64,000 nt of DNA from Vicinamibacteria bacterium. Its GTDB lineage: Bacteria > Acidobacteriota > Vicinamibacteria > Vicinamibacterales > UBA8438. The translations under genes were made by a program, and so were the position numbers. The stretch is from contig JAJEEU010000042.1 in the NCBI GenBank assembly GCA_022820825.1, forward strand, positions 62,001 through 126,000, read 5' to 3'. Under the pieces are notes generated by a model. It did no database searches. It was not told the origin of the DNA and was given only the letters and a program-made list of their open reading frames with translations. The stretch's first letter is position 1, and each line of letters begins with the position of its first letter. Positions 26,873 to 34,844 of this stretch are shown one piece after another.

Positions 26873-27040
26873 CGGAAGGACTACGGCATCAAATACCGTC
26901 ACTCACCCGTCGCTGCCCAGAAACTCAGACCGAGGCTGCACCGATCCGAAAGTGCGCAAGATTCTGGACACAACCGGCATCGTCGCGACGCGCCCTTTGG
27001 GGGGCGTCGATATCTCGCGAGATGGCTGGTATTGACCGAG

Positions 27041-27060
27041 CTGTGAACCAGGGTTTACAG
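27041..27060. promoter_or_regulatory. Imperfect palindrome upstream of the toxin-antitoxin pair
   Basis: CTGTGAACC and GGTTTACAG (one mismatch, 2-nt spacer) end 8 bp before the toxin start. A palindrome here is the usual site for autoregulation by the HTH antitoxin. A related one sits at the end of the module. Confidence 0.5.
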
Positions 27061-27067
27061 TTGGACG

Positions 27068-27364
27068 GTGGCCGACGTCATCGAGAGTGCGACGTTCCGG
27101 CGCTGGATCCATGGCCTGAAAGACCGCGCCGCGTTGGCGCGCATCAACGGGCGTCTGCGCAGCGTCTCGCTCGGCAACATGGGAGATTCGAAGGCGCTGG
27201 ATGGTGGTCTGTTCGAGATGCGCGTGCACCATGGGCCGGGCTACCGGCTCTACTGCCTGCGCGACGGGGATGCTGTGATCGTGCTGTGCGGAGGGGACAA
27301 GGGTAGCCAGCGGCGCGACATCGAGCGTGCTGGACGGCTGGCGAAGGACTGGAGGCGGACATGA
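27068..27364 (+). CDS. RelE/HigB-type toxin, HI1419 family
   Basis: 98 residues from a GTG. It matches the 'addiction module killer protein' HI1419 group of the RelE/ParE fold: 'TFRRWIHGLKDRAALARINGRLRSVSLGNMGDSKAL', 'GLFEMRVHHGPGYRLYCLRDGDAVIVLCGGDKGSQ' and 'DIERAGRLAKDW'. Related toxins cleave mRNA at the ribosome. The toxin gene comes first and overlaps the antitoxin by 4 bp (ATGA), the usual order in this group. No close metabolic link to its neighbours; it is likely an acquired cassette. Confidence 0.9.
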   Translation: MADVIESATFRRWIHGLKDRAALARINGRLRSVSLGNMGDSKALDGGLFEMRVHHGPGYRLYCLRDGDAVIVLCGGDKGSQRRDIERAGRLAKDWRRT

Positions 27365-27645
27365 CCGAAACGTTCACGAAGTGGGACGCCGCCGAGCATC
27401 TGCGCACCCCGGAGGATGCGCGGCTCTACGTGCAGGCGTGCGCCGACGAGGATCCGGGGGACGGCAGCCTGATCCGCGCCGCCCTGAATGACGTGGCGCG
27501 TTCGGGCAACATGGCGGGTCTTGCGCGCGAGGCTGGCATGAGCCGAGAGGGCCTGTACAAGGCGCTGGCGGCGGACGGCAACCCGACCTTCGCGACAGTT
27601 CTGCGCATCACACGCGCACTGGGCATGCACGTCCGCTTTTCGTGA
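27361..27645 (+). CDS. HI1420-family antitoxin (HTH)
   Basis: 94 residues of the 'putative addiction module antidote' family: 'FTKWDAAEHLRTPEDARLYVQACADED', then an HTH with 'VARSGNMAGLAREAGMSREGLYKALAADGNPTFATVLRITRALGM'. It should neutralise the upstream toxin and repress the operon through the 27041-27060 palindrome. Its stop codon lies inside a second palindrome (27642-27662). Confidence 0.9.
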   Translation: MTETFTKWDAAEHLRTPEDARLYVQACADEDPGDGSLIRAALNDVARSGNMAGLAREAGMSREGLYKALAADGNPTFATVLRITRALGMHVRFS

Positions 27646-27662
27646 ACGGTCCCACCGTTTAC
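27642..27662. terminator. Hairpin at the end of the toxin-antitoxin module
   Basis: GTGAACGGT, CCC loop, ACCGTTTAC: nine pairs with one G.U, overlapping the antitoxin stop. It shares the GTGAAC...GTTTAC core with the upstream palindrome. It may act as a bidirectional terminator toward the converging cytochrome gene or as a second operator. No T-run. Confidence 0.45.
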
Positions 27663-27672
27663 CCGTGTGGGC

Positions 27673-28200
27673 TCAGCGGGGCAGATCCGCACACACGTCG
27701 ACTTCGGAGCCCCAGTAATCGATGCACGCGGCCCGGTCCATAGGGCCCTGGCCGATCACCTTGGCGAACAGGAAGTCCGCGAGCCGATCGATCTCGCGCT
27801 GCTGCAGGGTGGCGGCGGGGTCCGGGAGCGTCAGCCCCATGCGGCGCAGGTCCGCGCGCGTGCGCCCGAGGCAGCGCTCGTCGCTGTAGGCGAGGCGGTC
27901 GAAGGCCGGCATGTCGCGGCCGGGCAGCCCGCACTTGATGACGAAGATCAACTGCTCGCGGTCGAGGGTGCTCGTGCGCAGGTTCGCCCCGTCGGGCATC
28001 TGATTGTCCATCTTGCGGCCGTCGCCCGCCCAGCCGTGGCACGACTGGCAGTCGGCCTTCTGGCGGTAGATGCGCATGCCGGAGGCGATGTTGGCCTCGG
28101 TCGGCTGCTGCGCGCTTGCGCCGGGGTCTGGCGAGCCGAGAAGAAGGACGCCGAGCGCCGCGAGCAGCGGCGCCCGGAGACCGTAGAGCCGCGCAGGCAT
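27673..28200 (-). CDS. Monohaem c-type cytochrome
   Basis: 175 residues from the ATG at 28200. A signal peptide ends 'PGASAQ'. The single haem site is 'QKADCQSCHGWAGDG' and the distal Met ligand is probably in 'GLPGRDMPAFDRLAYSDERC'. Extra C-terminal Cys ('RAACIDYWGSEVDVCADLPR') suggest a disulfide. It lies 28 bp downstream of the cytochrome-copper monooxygenase fusion and is likely its electron partner or an acceptor for the neighbouring quinoproteins. Confidence 0.88.
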   Translation of the reverse strand: MPARLYGLRAPLLAALGVLLLGSPDPGASAQQPTEANIASGMRIYRQKADCQSCHGWAGDGRKMDNQMPDGANLRTSTLDREQLIFVIKCGLPGRDMPAFDRLAYSDERCLGRTRADLRRMGLTLPDPAATLQQREIDRLADFLFAKVIGQGPMDRAACIDYWGSEVDVCADLPR

Positions 28201-28228
28201 GCTTCCGTTCGACCGCGGCGTGGGGCCC

Positions 28229-29635
28229 CTACTGCTGGTCCTGCGAGGTGCCGAAGGCGAACGTGCCGCCGCGCGCGGCAACCTCTTCGTCGAACTGTTC
28301 CTGCGTCATCGGCACCATGCGCGTGATGCCGGACATCATGTCGTCGATCGAGCGGTTGCCCCAGCCCTTCCAGTTGCGCGGGTCGACCACGTTCCGGTTC
28401 GTGTCGGAGTTGTTGTACCAGGACATCACGCGGATGACCGTCCCGGCCGGCAGCAGCGGCGCGACGTCATCCTCGAAGACATACACCTTGGCCCAGTTGT
28501 GGTCGTAGTCGGCGCAGCTCAGCATCTCGCGCGCGTTGTTGGGGTAGAGTGCCTCGAAGCACATGCGCTTGCCGCTGGAATGCAGGTGCGGCTCGAACGT
28601 CAGCATCTTGGTCTGCTGCTCCAGCCGGTGGAACCCGTCGCGCATCACGTGGTCGTCGTTCGAGGGAACGTCGAACTCGTAGTCGTAGTGCGTGGCCCGG
28701 CGCAGGCTCGTGGAGCCCAGCTTGTACTTGGGCTCGTATTCCGGCGGATGCAGGGTGAAGCCCACGTCGAGACGCGCGCGCACCTCGCGGCCGATGGAGT
28801 GCAGGTGCATCGAGTTGAACGTGATCACCGACCCGGCGGGCAGCAGCACGCCGACCTCGTCGGGGTAGACCGTCGGGTTCTGGCCCAGCTCGTGCACCAG
28901 GGTGAACTCGTTGTCCCGCTCGCCGCAGAACGTCTGTGCGCCGCAGTCAGCCGGACCGCCCGGATCTTCAGGTGGTTCGGCGGTGAGCACCGCGTGATGC
29001 ACGACGAACAGCCCCAGCGCGGCGCGGCCGTCGTCGTCGACCTCGGTTTCCTCCTCGTGGAGGCGGATTTCCTTCACCTCGATCGCCTTCACGTAGCGGT
29101 CCTCGGTCAGGCCGCTCGGCGTGTGGCCCCACTCGCCGAACCAGTCGGCCGCGTCCGCCTCGACGGTGCCCTCGGGCGACGGCACGATGAGATCCGGTGT
29201 GCCGTAGGTCCAGCCGTCGGCCGGCCACTCGATCGGCGCCGGCAGGTCGGCCGGGTTGCCGCGGGGGGCGCCGGCGTCAACCCACGCCGCGATGGTTGCG
29301 ATCTCTGCGTCGCTCAACGAGGGGTCGTTCTTGTAGCGCTGGATGCCGATGTTCTTGTCGATGAACCACGGCGGCATCTCGCGGGCCTCGGTGCGGTTCC
29401 TGATGGAGCGCGCCCAGGGCCGGACCTCCTCGTAGCTGACGAGCGCCATCGGCGCGCCGCCCCCCGCCCGGTGGCAGTTCTCGCACGAGCGCTGGAGGAT
29501 CGGCGCGACGTGCTTGCTGAACGTCACCTCGTCGTCCCGCTCCGCCGCGTTCGCCGCCGGCGCCAGCGCGGTTGCGGCGAGCACGGTACAAGCGGCCAGG
29601 GTCAGGATTGCCTTCTGGGGAGTCTTGATCGTCAT
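28229..29635 (-). CDS. Cytochrome c fused to copper type II monooxygenase-like domain
   Basis: 468 residues from the ATG at 29635 (GAGGTG 9 nt upstream). Signal peptide, then a cytochrome c domain with 'VAPILQRSCENCHRAGGGAPM' (haem C-x-x-C-H). The C-terminal two-thirds resemble ascorbate-dependent type II copper monooxygenases of the PHM/DBM kind: 'LFVVHHAVLTAEPP', 'TFNSMHLHSIGREV', 'FEPHLHSSGKRMCFEALYP', 'SCADYDHNWAKVYVFED' and 'LPAGTVIRVMSWYNNS' supply His and Met ligands. It probably hydroxylates a small extracytoplasmic substrate using electrons from its own haem. The substrate is unknown. Operon with the downstream cytochrome. Confidence 0.85.
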   Translation of the reverse strand: MTIKTPQKAILTLAACTVLAATALAPAANAAERDDEVTFSKHVAPILQRSCENCHRAGGGAPMALVSYEEVRPWARSIRNRTEAREMPPWFIDKNIGIQRYKNDPSLSDAEIATIAAWVDAGAPRGNPADLPAPIEWPADGWTYGTPDLIVPSPEGTVEADAADWFGEWGHTPSGLTEDRYVKAIEVKEIRLHEEETEVDDDGRAALGLFVVHHAVLTAEPPEDPGGPADCGAQTFCGERDNEFTLVHELGQNPTVYPDEVGVLLPAGSVITFNSMHLHSIGREVRARLDVGFTLHPPEYEPKYKLGSTSLRRATHYDYEFDVPSNDDHVMRDGFHRLEQQTKMLTFEPHLHSSGKRMCFEALYPNNAREMLSCADYDHNWAKVYVFEDDVAPLLPAGTVIRVMSWYNNSDTNRNVVDPRNWKGWGNRSIDDMMSGITRMVPMTQEQFDEEVAARGGTFAFGTSQDQQ

Positions 29636-29722
29636 CACCACACACCTCGCGGTCGGCTGGTTGGATGCAAATCAGGCCAAGCGTAGCACCAACCGCCGCG
29701 GTTGCAAAGTTGAGAAATGCGG

Positions 29723-29728
29723 GATAAT
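29723..29728 (+). promoter_or_regulatory. Candidate -10 box for quinoprotein 4
   Basis: GATAAT preceded by AAATGCGG, ending 20 bp before the ATG at 29749. TTGCAA at 29702-29707 may serve as the -35 (15-bp spacer). It is almost the same as the box before paralogue A. Confidence 0.4.
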
Positions 29729-29748
29729 GGCGCGGTCGGGAGGATTCG

Positions 29749-31701
29749 ATGAAGAGAGTCTCCGCGCTAGCCATAGCTTTCGCCGTCACCGCGCTCGCCG
29801 GCCCTCGGGCCCAGGAGGGCATGATCGAGTGGCCCTACGTCGGGGGCGACCAGCACCACACCAAGTTTTCCACGGCAACGCAGGTCACGCCCGAGAACGT
29901 CGATCAGCTCGAGGTGGTCTGGACGTGGGATCCGCAGGAGATGCCGCTGCCGGAGTACGGCACGCGTCCGGGCAGCTTCGAGACGACGCCGCTGATGATC
30001 GACAACGTGCTGTACCTCTCGACCATGTACACGCGCGTGGTGGCGCTGGACGCCGAGACGGGCCGCGAGCTGTGGGCGTTCGACCCGCGCGCCTACGAGA
30101 CCGGCATGGCGGGCGCCAGCCCCGGCGGCTACAAGCACCGCGGCGTCGCCGTGCACGGCGAGGGCGACGACATGCGCGTGTTCATCAACAGCCGCGTCAG
30201 CCTGCACGCGCTCGACGCGCGGACCGGCGCCCCCATCCCGGACTTCGGAGTGGGCGGGCGCGTTTCGCTGATCGAGAACTTCACCAACACGGTCACCGAC
30301 GACATGTTCGACCAGACGTCGCCGCCGGTCGTGTTCGAGGACCTGGTCATCGTGGGCAGCCGGGTGCCGGACCGCATCCAGCGCCGCTTCGATACGCCGG
30401 GCTCGGTGCAGGCGTTCGACGTGCACACGGGCGAGCGCCGCTGGCACTTCTACACGGTTCCGCAGTCCAACGACGCGTTCGGCGCCGACACGTGGGAGGA
30501 TCAGTCGTGGCGCTTCACGGGACACGCCAACGTCTGGGGCCTGATGTCGCTCGACCCCGAGCGCGGCCTGCTGTACGTGCCGACCAGCACGCCCAGCAGC
30601 GACTACTGGGGCGGCCGGCGCCCGGGCGCCAACCTCTTCGCGGAATCCCTGGTCGCCCTCGACGCGCGGACCGGCCAGAGGGAGTGGCACTTCCAGGGAG
30701 TGCACCACGGCGTCTGGGACTACGACTTCACGTCGCCGCCGAACCTGATCACCATCAACGTGGACGGCCGGGAGATCGACGCGGTGGCCGAGGTCTCCAA
30801 GCAGGGTTTCACGTACGTCTTCGACCGGGTGAGCGGTGAACCGGTGTGGCCGATCGAGGAGCGTCCGGTCGATACCGATACCGACGTGCCGGGCGAGGTG
30901 CTGTATCCGACCCAGCCGTTCCCGACGAAGCCGCCGCCGTTTGCCGGACAGGGCACGTCGCTCGACGACGCCAACGACCTGACGCCGGAAATTCACGCGA
31001 TAGCGGTGGAGGAAATGCAGCAGTTCCGGCTGGGTCCGCTGTTCACGCCGCCGAGCCTGCGGGGCACGTTGATGCGGCCGCGGGAGTCGGGCGGCGCGAA
31101 CTGGGGCGGCGCCACGTTCATCGAGGACCTGGGCCTGCTGATCGTCCGCTCGTCGGAGGGGGTGTCGCCGAACCAGGTGTGCGCGACGCCCGACGAGCTC
31201 CCGGACGTCGACGTTCCCTACACGAACAACTGCGCGTGGGGAGCGTCGGGCGGGATCTTCAACGGCCTCGCGGGCGAGGTCCAGCCGCTGCGCAGCCAGC
31301 TCGGCGCCATTCCGCTGATCAAGCCGCCGTACGCGAACCTCGTCGCGATGGATCTCAACCGCGGCGAGATCGCCTGGAAGGTACCGTTCGGCGAGGGCAG
31401 CCGCGTCGTTCGCAGCCACCCGCTGCTGCGCGGCGTAGACCTGCCCGAGCGCCTGGGCACGCCCGGCAACAACGGACCGATGGCGACCGCCAGCGGCCTC
31501 GTCTTCATCGGCGGCGGCGAACCGTACCTGTACGCGTTCGATGCCGCCACGGGCCGCGAGATCAGCCGCGCGCCGACAGACTTCCGGACCAGCGGGAACC
31601 CGATGACGTACGTCAGCGGTTCCGGGCGCCAGTTCATCGTCATCGCCACCGGCGCCGGCCCGGACGCGTCTCTCGTCGCGTTCGCGCTGCCGGAGGGGTA
31701 G
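29749..31701 (+). CDS. PQQ-dependent dehydrogenase-like quinoprotein, glucose-dehydrogenase-like branch (quinoprotein 4)
   Basis: 650 residues; GGGAGGA precedes the ATG. Signal peptide, then a propeller with 'IEWPYVGGDQHHTKFSTATQVTPENV', 'YWGGRRPGANLFAESLVALDARTG' and 'WHFQGVHHGVWDYDFTSPPNL'. The W-D-Y-D signature is intact, unlike quinoprotein 1. 'YPTQPFPTKPPPFAGQG' and 'ANWGGATFIEDLGLLIV' place it in the glucose-dehydrogenase-like branch. It has no haem or membrane domain. The last 12 codons are duplicated beyond an intergenic repeat (31801-31840). It is transcribed away from the cytochrome-copper monooxygenase unit. Confidence 0.92.
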   Translation: MKRVSALAIAFAVTALAGPRAQEGMIEWPYVGGDQHHTKFSTATQVTPENVDQLEVVWTWDPQEMPLPEYGTRPGSFETTPLMIDNVLYLSTMYTRVVALDAETGRELWAFDPRAYETGMAGASPGGYKHRGVAVHGEGDDMRVFINSRVSLHALDARTGAPIPDFGVGGRVSLIENFTNTVTDDMFDQTSPPVVFEDLVIVGSRVPDRIQRRFDTPGSVQAFDVHTGERRWHFYTVPQSNDAFGADTWEDQSWRFTGHANVWGLMSLDPERGLLYVPTSTPSSDYWGGRRPGANLFAESLVALDARTGQREWHFQGVHHGVWDYDFTSPPNLITINVDGREIDAVAEVSKQGFTYVFDRVSGEPVWPIEERPVDTDTDVPGEVLYPTQPFPTKPPPFAGQGTSLDDANDLTPEIHAIAVEEMQQFRLGPLFTPPSLRGTLMRPRESGGANWGGATFIEDLGLLIVRSSEGVSPNQVCATPDELPDVDVPYTNNCAWGASGGIFNGLAGEVQPLRSQLGAIPLIKPPYANLVAMDLNRGEIAWKVPFGEGSRVVRSHPLLRGVDLPERLGTPGNNGPMATASGLVFIGGGEPYLYAFDAATGREISRAPTDFRTSGNPMTYVSGSGRQFIVIATGAGPDASLVAFALPEG

Positions 31702-31704
31702 GCA
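31665..31704 (+). repeat. 40-bp direct repeat, left copy
   Basis: Covers the final 12 codons and stop of quinoprotein 4. It matches 31801-31840 at 38 of 40 positions. The two copies bracket the intergenic repeat at 31704-31791. Confidence 0.85.
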
Positions 31705-31791
31705 GCCGCGCACGGCGCGGCTCGGCAGGCGCGGCGCGGGGCTATGGGGTCCCCGCTAGGGCCTGCCGGGGGTTTGGGGCGCAGCCCCAAG
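31704..31791 (+). repeat. Structured intergenic repeat, copy 2
   Basis: 88 bp matching copy 1 (8464-8552) with the same three palindromes: GCCGCGC-ACG-GCGCGGC at 31705-31721, GGGG-T-CCCC, and TTGGGGC-GCA-GCCCCAA at 31774-31790. It begins 3 bp after the stop of quinoprotein 4 and is enclosed by a 40-bp direct repeat. Confidence 0.87.
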
Positions 31792-31800
31792 CAGGGAAGC

Positions 31801-31840
31801 CGCGTCTCTCGTCGCGTTCGCGCTGCCTGAGAGGTAGGCA
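31801..31840 (+). repeat. 40-bp direct repeat, right copy
   Basis: Repeats the 3' end of quinoprotein 4, differing at two bases. Read in the same frame it encodes 'ASLVAFALPER' followed by TAG, so it is a gene-end fragment without the rest of a gene. Confidence 0.85.
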
Positions 31841-31847
31841 CGGCTGC

Positions 31848-31853
31848 TAGAAT
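31848..31853 (+). promoter_or_regulatory. Candidate -10 box for paralogue E
   Basis: TAGAAT 54 bp before the ATG at 31907, directly after the right copy of the 40-bp direct repeat. Same hexamer as before paralogue A and (minus strand) before the PhyH gene. Confidence 0.35.
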
Positions 31854-31906
31854 CGGCTGTGAGGGCGCGTGATCGCCTGGCGCCGGTCGGCGCAAGGGAG
31901 GGCCTG

Positions 31907-32971
31907 ATGAGCCACCGTCAGCTTGCCGCGTTGGTAACGGTTATCGTGGTCGGGATGTTGCTGCCTCCGGCGGTGGGCGGGCAGGCGCAGGATGCCGCGG
32001 AAGGCAACGAGGATTGGGTGCTCCCGCGCACGCCCGACGGGCAGCCCGACATGCAGGGGTACTGGACGACGCAGACGTTCACGCCGCTGGAACGACCCGC
32101 ACGGCTGGCCGACCAGGAGTTCTTCTCGGACGAGGAATGGGCCGTCCTGCAGGAGCAGCTCACCGCTGAAGGGGTCGATCCGCTGCAGCGCAACGCCATC
32201 ACCATAGCAGACGACGGGGAACGCGAACGGGCGCTCTACCAGGACAACCGCGACCCGTCGTACGTCCACTACGACAACGAGATCTGGCTGCGCACGCCGA
32301 CGCCCAAGGGGCTCTCGACCCGCCGCACGTCGCTCATCACCCATCCACGGAACGGCCGGCTCCCCGCGATGACGGCGGCGGGCGCCGCGCGCGTGGCCCA
32401 CGAACGGGCGATGCGCAACAACTTCACCGGCTACGAGACGCGCGGGATGATGGAGCGCTGCATCATCTGGGCGCACGAAGGGCCGCCCATGTTGCCGCCG
32501 GCGTACAACGACGTCCATCAGATCTTCCAGACACCGGACCATTTCGTCGTCTTCACCGAGATCAGCACGGGTTTCCCGCGCATGATCCCGATCGATGGGC
32601 GCCCGCCGCTGCCGGCCGCGATTCGCCAGTTGCACGGCGACTGGCGCGGGCGCTGGGAGGGCGACACACTCGTGGTCGAGTCGGGGAACTTCGTCGCCCG
32701 CCGGAATCTCCGCGGCTCGAACGAGCATCGGCACGTCGTGGAACGCTTCACGCGCATCTCGGAGAACGAGATCCGCTACGAATTCACAGTCAACGATCCG
32801 ACCACCTGGACCAGCCCGTGGAGCGCCGAGGTGCCGATGATCAAGACCGAGGGGCCGATGTTCGAGTACGGCTGCCACGAGGGCAATCACGGCATCGTGA
32901 ACATTCTCTCGATCGCCCGCAACCTCGAGCGCCAGGCCGCCGAGGCGGCCGCCGGCACCGGCTCCCGGTAG
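31907..32971 (+). CDS. Secreted 'PDMQGYWTTQTFTPLERP' family protein (paralogue E)
   Basis: 354 residues from the ATG at 31907 (AAGGGAGGG upstream). The Sec signal ends 'AVGGQAQ'. Family marks: 'LPRTPDGQPDMQGYW', 'TSLITHPRNGRLP', 'MERCIIWAHEGPPMLPPAYND' (first Cys), 'WRGRWEGDTLVVESGNF', 'FEYGCHEGNHGI' (second Cys). It is a close relative of paralogue F, with which it shares 'YVHYDN..WLRT..PKGLS'. The DUF6941-like gene follows 31 bp downstream. Function unknown. Confidence 0.88.
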   Translation: MSHRQLAALVTVIVVGMLLPPAVGGQAQDAAEGNEDWVLPRTPDGQPDMQGYWTTQTFTPLERPARLADQEFFSDEEWAVLQEQLTAEGVDPLQRNAITIADDGERERALYQDNRDPSYVHYDNEIWLRTPTPKGLSTRRTSLITHPRNGRLPAMTAAGAARVAHERAMRNNFTGYETRGMMERCIIWAHEGPPMLPPAYNDVHQIFQTPDHFVVFTEISTGFPRMIPIDGRPPLPAAIRQLHGDWRGRWEGDTLVVESGNFVARRNLRGSNEHRHVVERFTRISENEIRYEFTVNDPTTWTSPWSAEVPMIKTEGPMFEYGCHEGNHGIVNILSIARNLERQAAEAAAGTGSR

Positions 32972-33002
32972 CCGTCCGCGACGGCCTCAAGAGGAGTCGA
33001 TA

Positions 33003-33410
33003 ATGGCGGAGGTCGCGCACTTCTTCATCTGCGACGAAGCGTACGAGGACGCGCGCGGGCAGCCGTGCGTCCTCGGCATGTACGACCACATCCGGTCGGT
33101 GAGCTTTCCCCACACGCACCCGCGCATGGTCGTCGCGGCCCAGATGGTCGGTCATCACGACGAAGGCTGCGACGTCACGGTAGAGGTGCTGGACCCGCGG
33201 CACCACGTGCTGGTTTCCTCGCACAACGAGGCGCCGGCGTCGCTGTCGGAGATCGGCCAGGGTTTCGTCTTCCTGACGCTGACCGACACGGCCTTCGCGG
33301 AGCCGGGACGCTACACCGTCCAGATCTCGTCCGACGGGCGGGTGCTGGCCTCGAAGCCGCTGATTCTGCAGCAGGAAGATTCCATCCACGACCCCCAGCG
33401 GGCGCATTGA
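33003..33410 (+). CDS. DUF6941-like hypothetical protein
   Basis: 135 residues, no signal peptide. It reads 'HFFICDEAYEDARGQPCVLGMYDHIRSVSFPHTHPRMVVAAQMVGHHDEG', then beta-strand-rich 'VTVEVLDPRHHVLVSS' and 'TDTAFAEPGRYTVQISSDGRVLASKPL'. The opening 'C-D-x-A...LGMYD-I' pattern resembles DUF6941 proteins, small beta-sandwich proteins with no known role. It lies 31 bp after paralogue E and converges with the PcaB-like gene, 18 bp away. Confidence 0.7.
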   Translation: MAEVAHFFICDEAYEDARGQPCVLGMYDHIRSVSFPHTHPRMVVAAQMVGHHDEGCDVTVEVLDPRHHVLVSSHNEAPASLSEIGQGFVFLTLTDTAFAEPGRYTVQISSDGRVLASKPLILQQEDSIHDPQRAH

Positions 33411-33428
33411 TCCGCGCCGCCGCCGGCG

Positions 33429-34757
33429 TCATATTTCGCTGACGCGCGCGACGAACCGCGCCGCCTGCCGCGGCGCGTCCCCAAGTTGCGCCGCGGGGGT
33501 CGTCACCGCGCGCCAGTCGACATCCGGATATCGCCGCGCGACGAGCTCCACCAGCGAGCCGGCCCCGCCGCCGGCCTCGGAGCAGAGACGCTTGACTTCC
33601 GCCTGCGCCCGGGAGCGCGGCATCGTCCTGGCGAGCTCGAAGCTGATTGCCTCGGCGAACGCCAGTTGCCGGCCGCCGCACAGGTTGGCCAGCATCGCTT
33701 CGGGGTCCGGCTGCAGCTCATCCACGAGCGCAACGGCCAGGGCCAGCGCCCTTGCGCTCGCCATGCAGATCGCCGGCAGCGCGTGCCCTTCCAGCGCCCA
33801 GGCGACGCCGTCACGCTGCTCGCGGTGCACCAGCGACTCCTGCATGAGGCCGTTCATCGCCGCAGCGACGCGGAACAGGCTGACGATGGTCTCCGCCGCT
33901 ACCGGGTTCTGCTTTTGGGGCATGGTCGAAGATCCGCCGCCTGCCCCCAGTTTCAGTTCTCCGATTTCGCTGCGGCATCCGACGATGCAATCCTCGCCCA
34001 GCTTCGCCAGGCTGCCGTTGATGCGGACGAGCAGCGCGGCAAACTCGACGAGCGCCGTGCGATCGCTGTGCCAGGCCAGCTCGCTGTCTCCGAGCGCCAG
34101 CTCGGCCGCCAGCTCCGCGCGCAGGCGTTCCACCTGGTCACCGAGCGCCGCGGCATTGCCCGCCGCGCCGGCCAGGCTGACCCGCAGCAGGCGCGGGCGC
34201 AGTTGGGCCAGCGCCTCGTGATGGGCCAGCAACGGCGCGCCCCAGGCCGCGACCACCGCGCCAAAGCTGGTCGGCGTCGCGATCTGCGCACGCGTGCGCG
34301 CCGCCAGCGGCAGCTCGGCGTGGGTCGCGGCGTGCCGCGCGAGCGCCCGCAGGAGTCGCGTCAGACGGTCTTCGACGATGTCGCAAACCCCGCGCAGGCG
34401 CAGCACCAGGCCGGTGTCCATGATGTCCTGCGAGGTCGCGCCCCAGTGCAGGTAGTGGGCGTGATCGGGCGCCTGCAGCGTGTCGCGCAGCATGTCGACC
34501 AGCGCCGGCGCCGGTATGCCGGCGGCGCGCGTGCCGGCGGCCAGGCTCGCCGGGTCGACCTGCAACTCCCGCATCGCGCGGTCGATAACCGTGGCGCTCG
34601 CCGCGGGGATCATACCGAGCCTGCCCTGCACTCTCGCCAGCGCGCCCTCGACCCGCATCAACGCGCTGACGACGGCGGCGTCAGTGAACAGCGCGCCCAC
34701 GTCGTCGTCATGCAAGAGCTCGCGATAAATGCTCGAATCGAAGGGCGACGTGGCCAT
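33429..34757 (-). CDS. PcaB-like lyase (3-carboxy-cis,cis-muconate cycloisomerase family)
   Basis: 442 residues from the ATG at 34757; an upstream ATG at 34799 would add 14. It belongs to the fumarase/aspartase superfamily: the signature 'GAGGGSSTMPQKQNPVAAE' at about 275-293, 'YLHWGATSQDIMDTGLVLRL' (catalytic region C1/C2) and 'HREQRDGVAWALEGHALP'. The N-terminal 'SPFDSSIYRELLHDDDVGALFTDAAVV' is typical of PcaB, which lactonises carboxymuconate in the protocatechuate branch of the beta-ketoadipate pathway. No other pca gene is nearby, and adenylosuccinate-lyase-like alternatives exist, so the exact substrate is open. Confidence 0.82.
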   Translation of the reverse strand: MATSPFDSSIYRELLHDDDVGALFTDAAVVSALMRVEGALARVQGRLGMIPAASATVIDRAMRELQVDPASLAAGTRAAGIPAPALVDMLRDTLQAPDHAHYLHWGATSQDIMDTGLVLRLRGVCDIVEDRLTRLLRALARHAATHAELPLAARTRAQIATPTSFGAVVAAWGAPLLAHHEALAQLRPRLLRVSLAGAAGNAAALGDQVERLRAELAAELALGDSELAWHSDRTALVEFAALLVRINGSLAKLGEDCIVGCRSEIGELKLGAGGGSSTMPQKQNPVAAETIVSLFRVAAAMNGLMQESLVHREQRDGVAWALEGHALPAICMASARALALAVALVDELQPDPEAMLANLCGGRQLAFAEAISFELARTMPRSRAQAEVKRLCSEAGGGAGSLVELVARRYPDVDWRAVTTPAAQLGDAPRQAARFVARVSEI

Positions 34758-34844
34758 GCTCAAGGGTACTTGTTTCACGGGGGCGTCGTACGCAATCATG
34801 GGCGCATCCGGGCAGTCGGACGATCTACGAGGAGGGGGAGTCAG

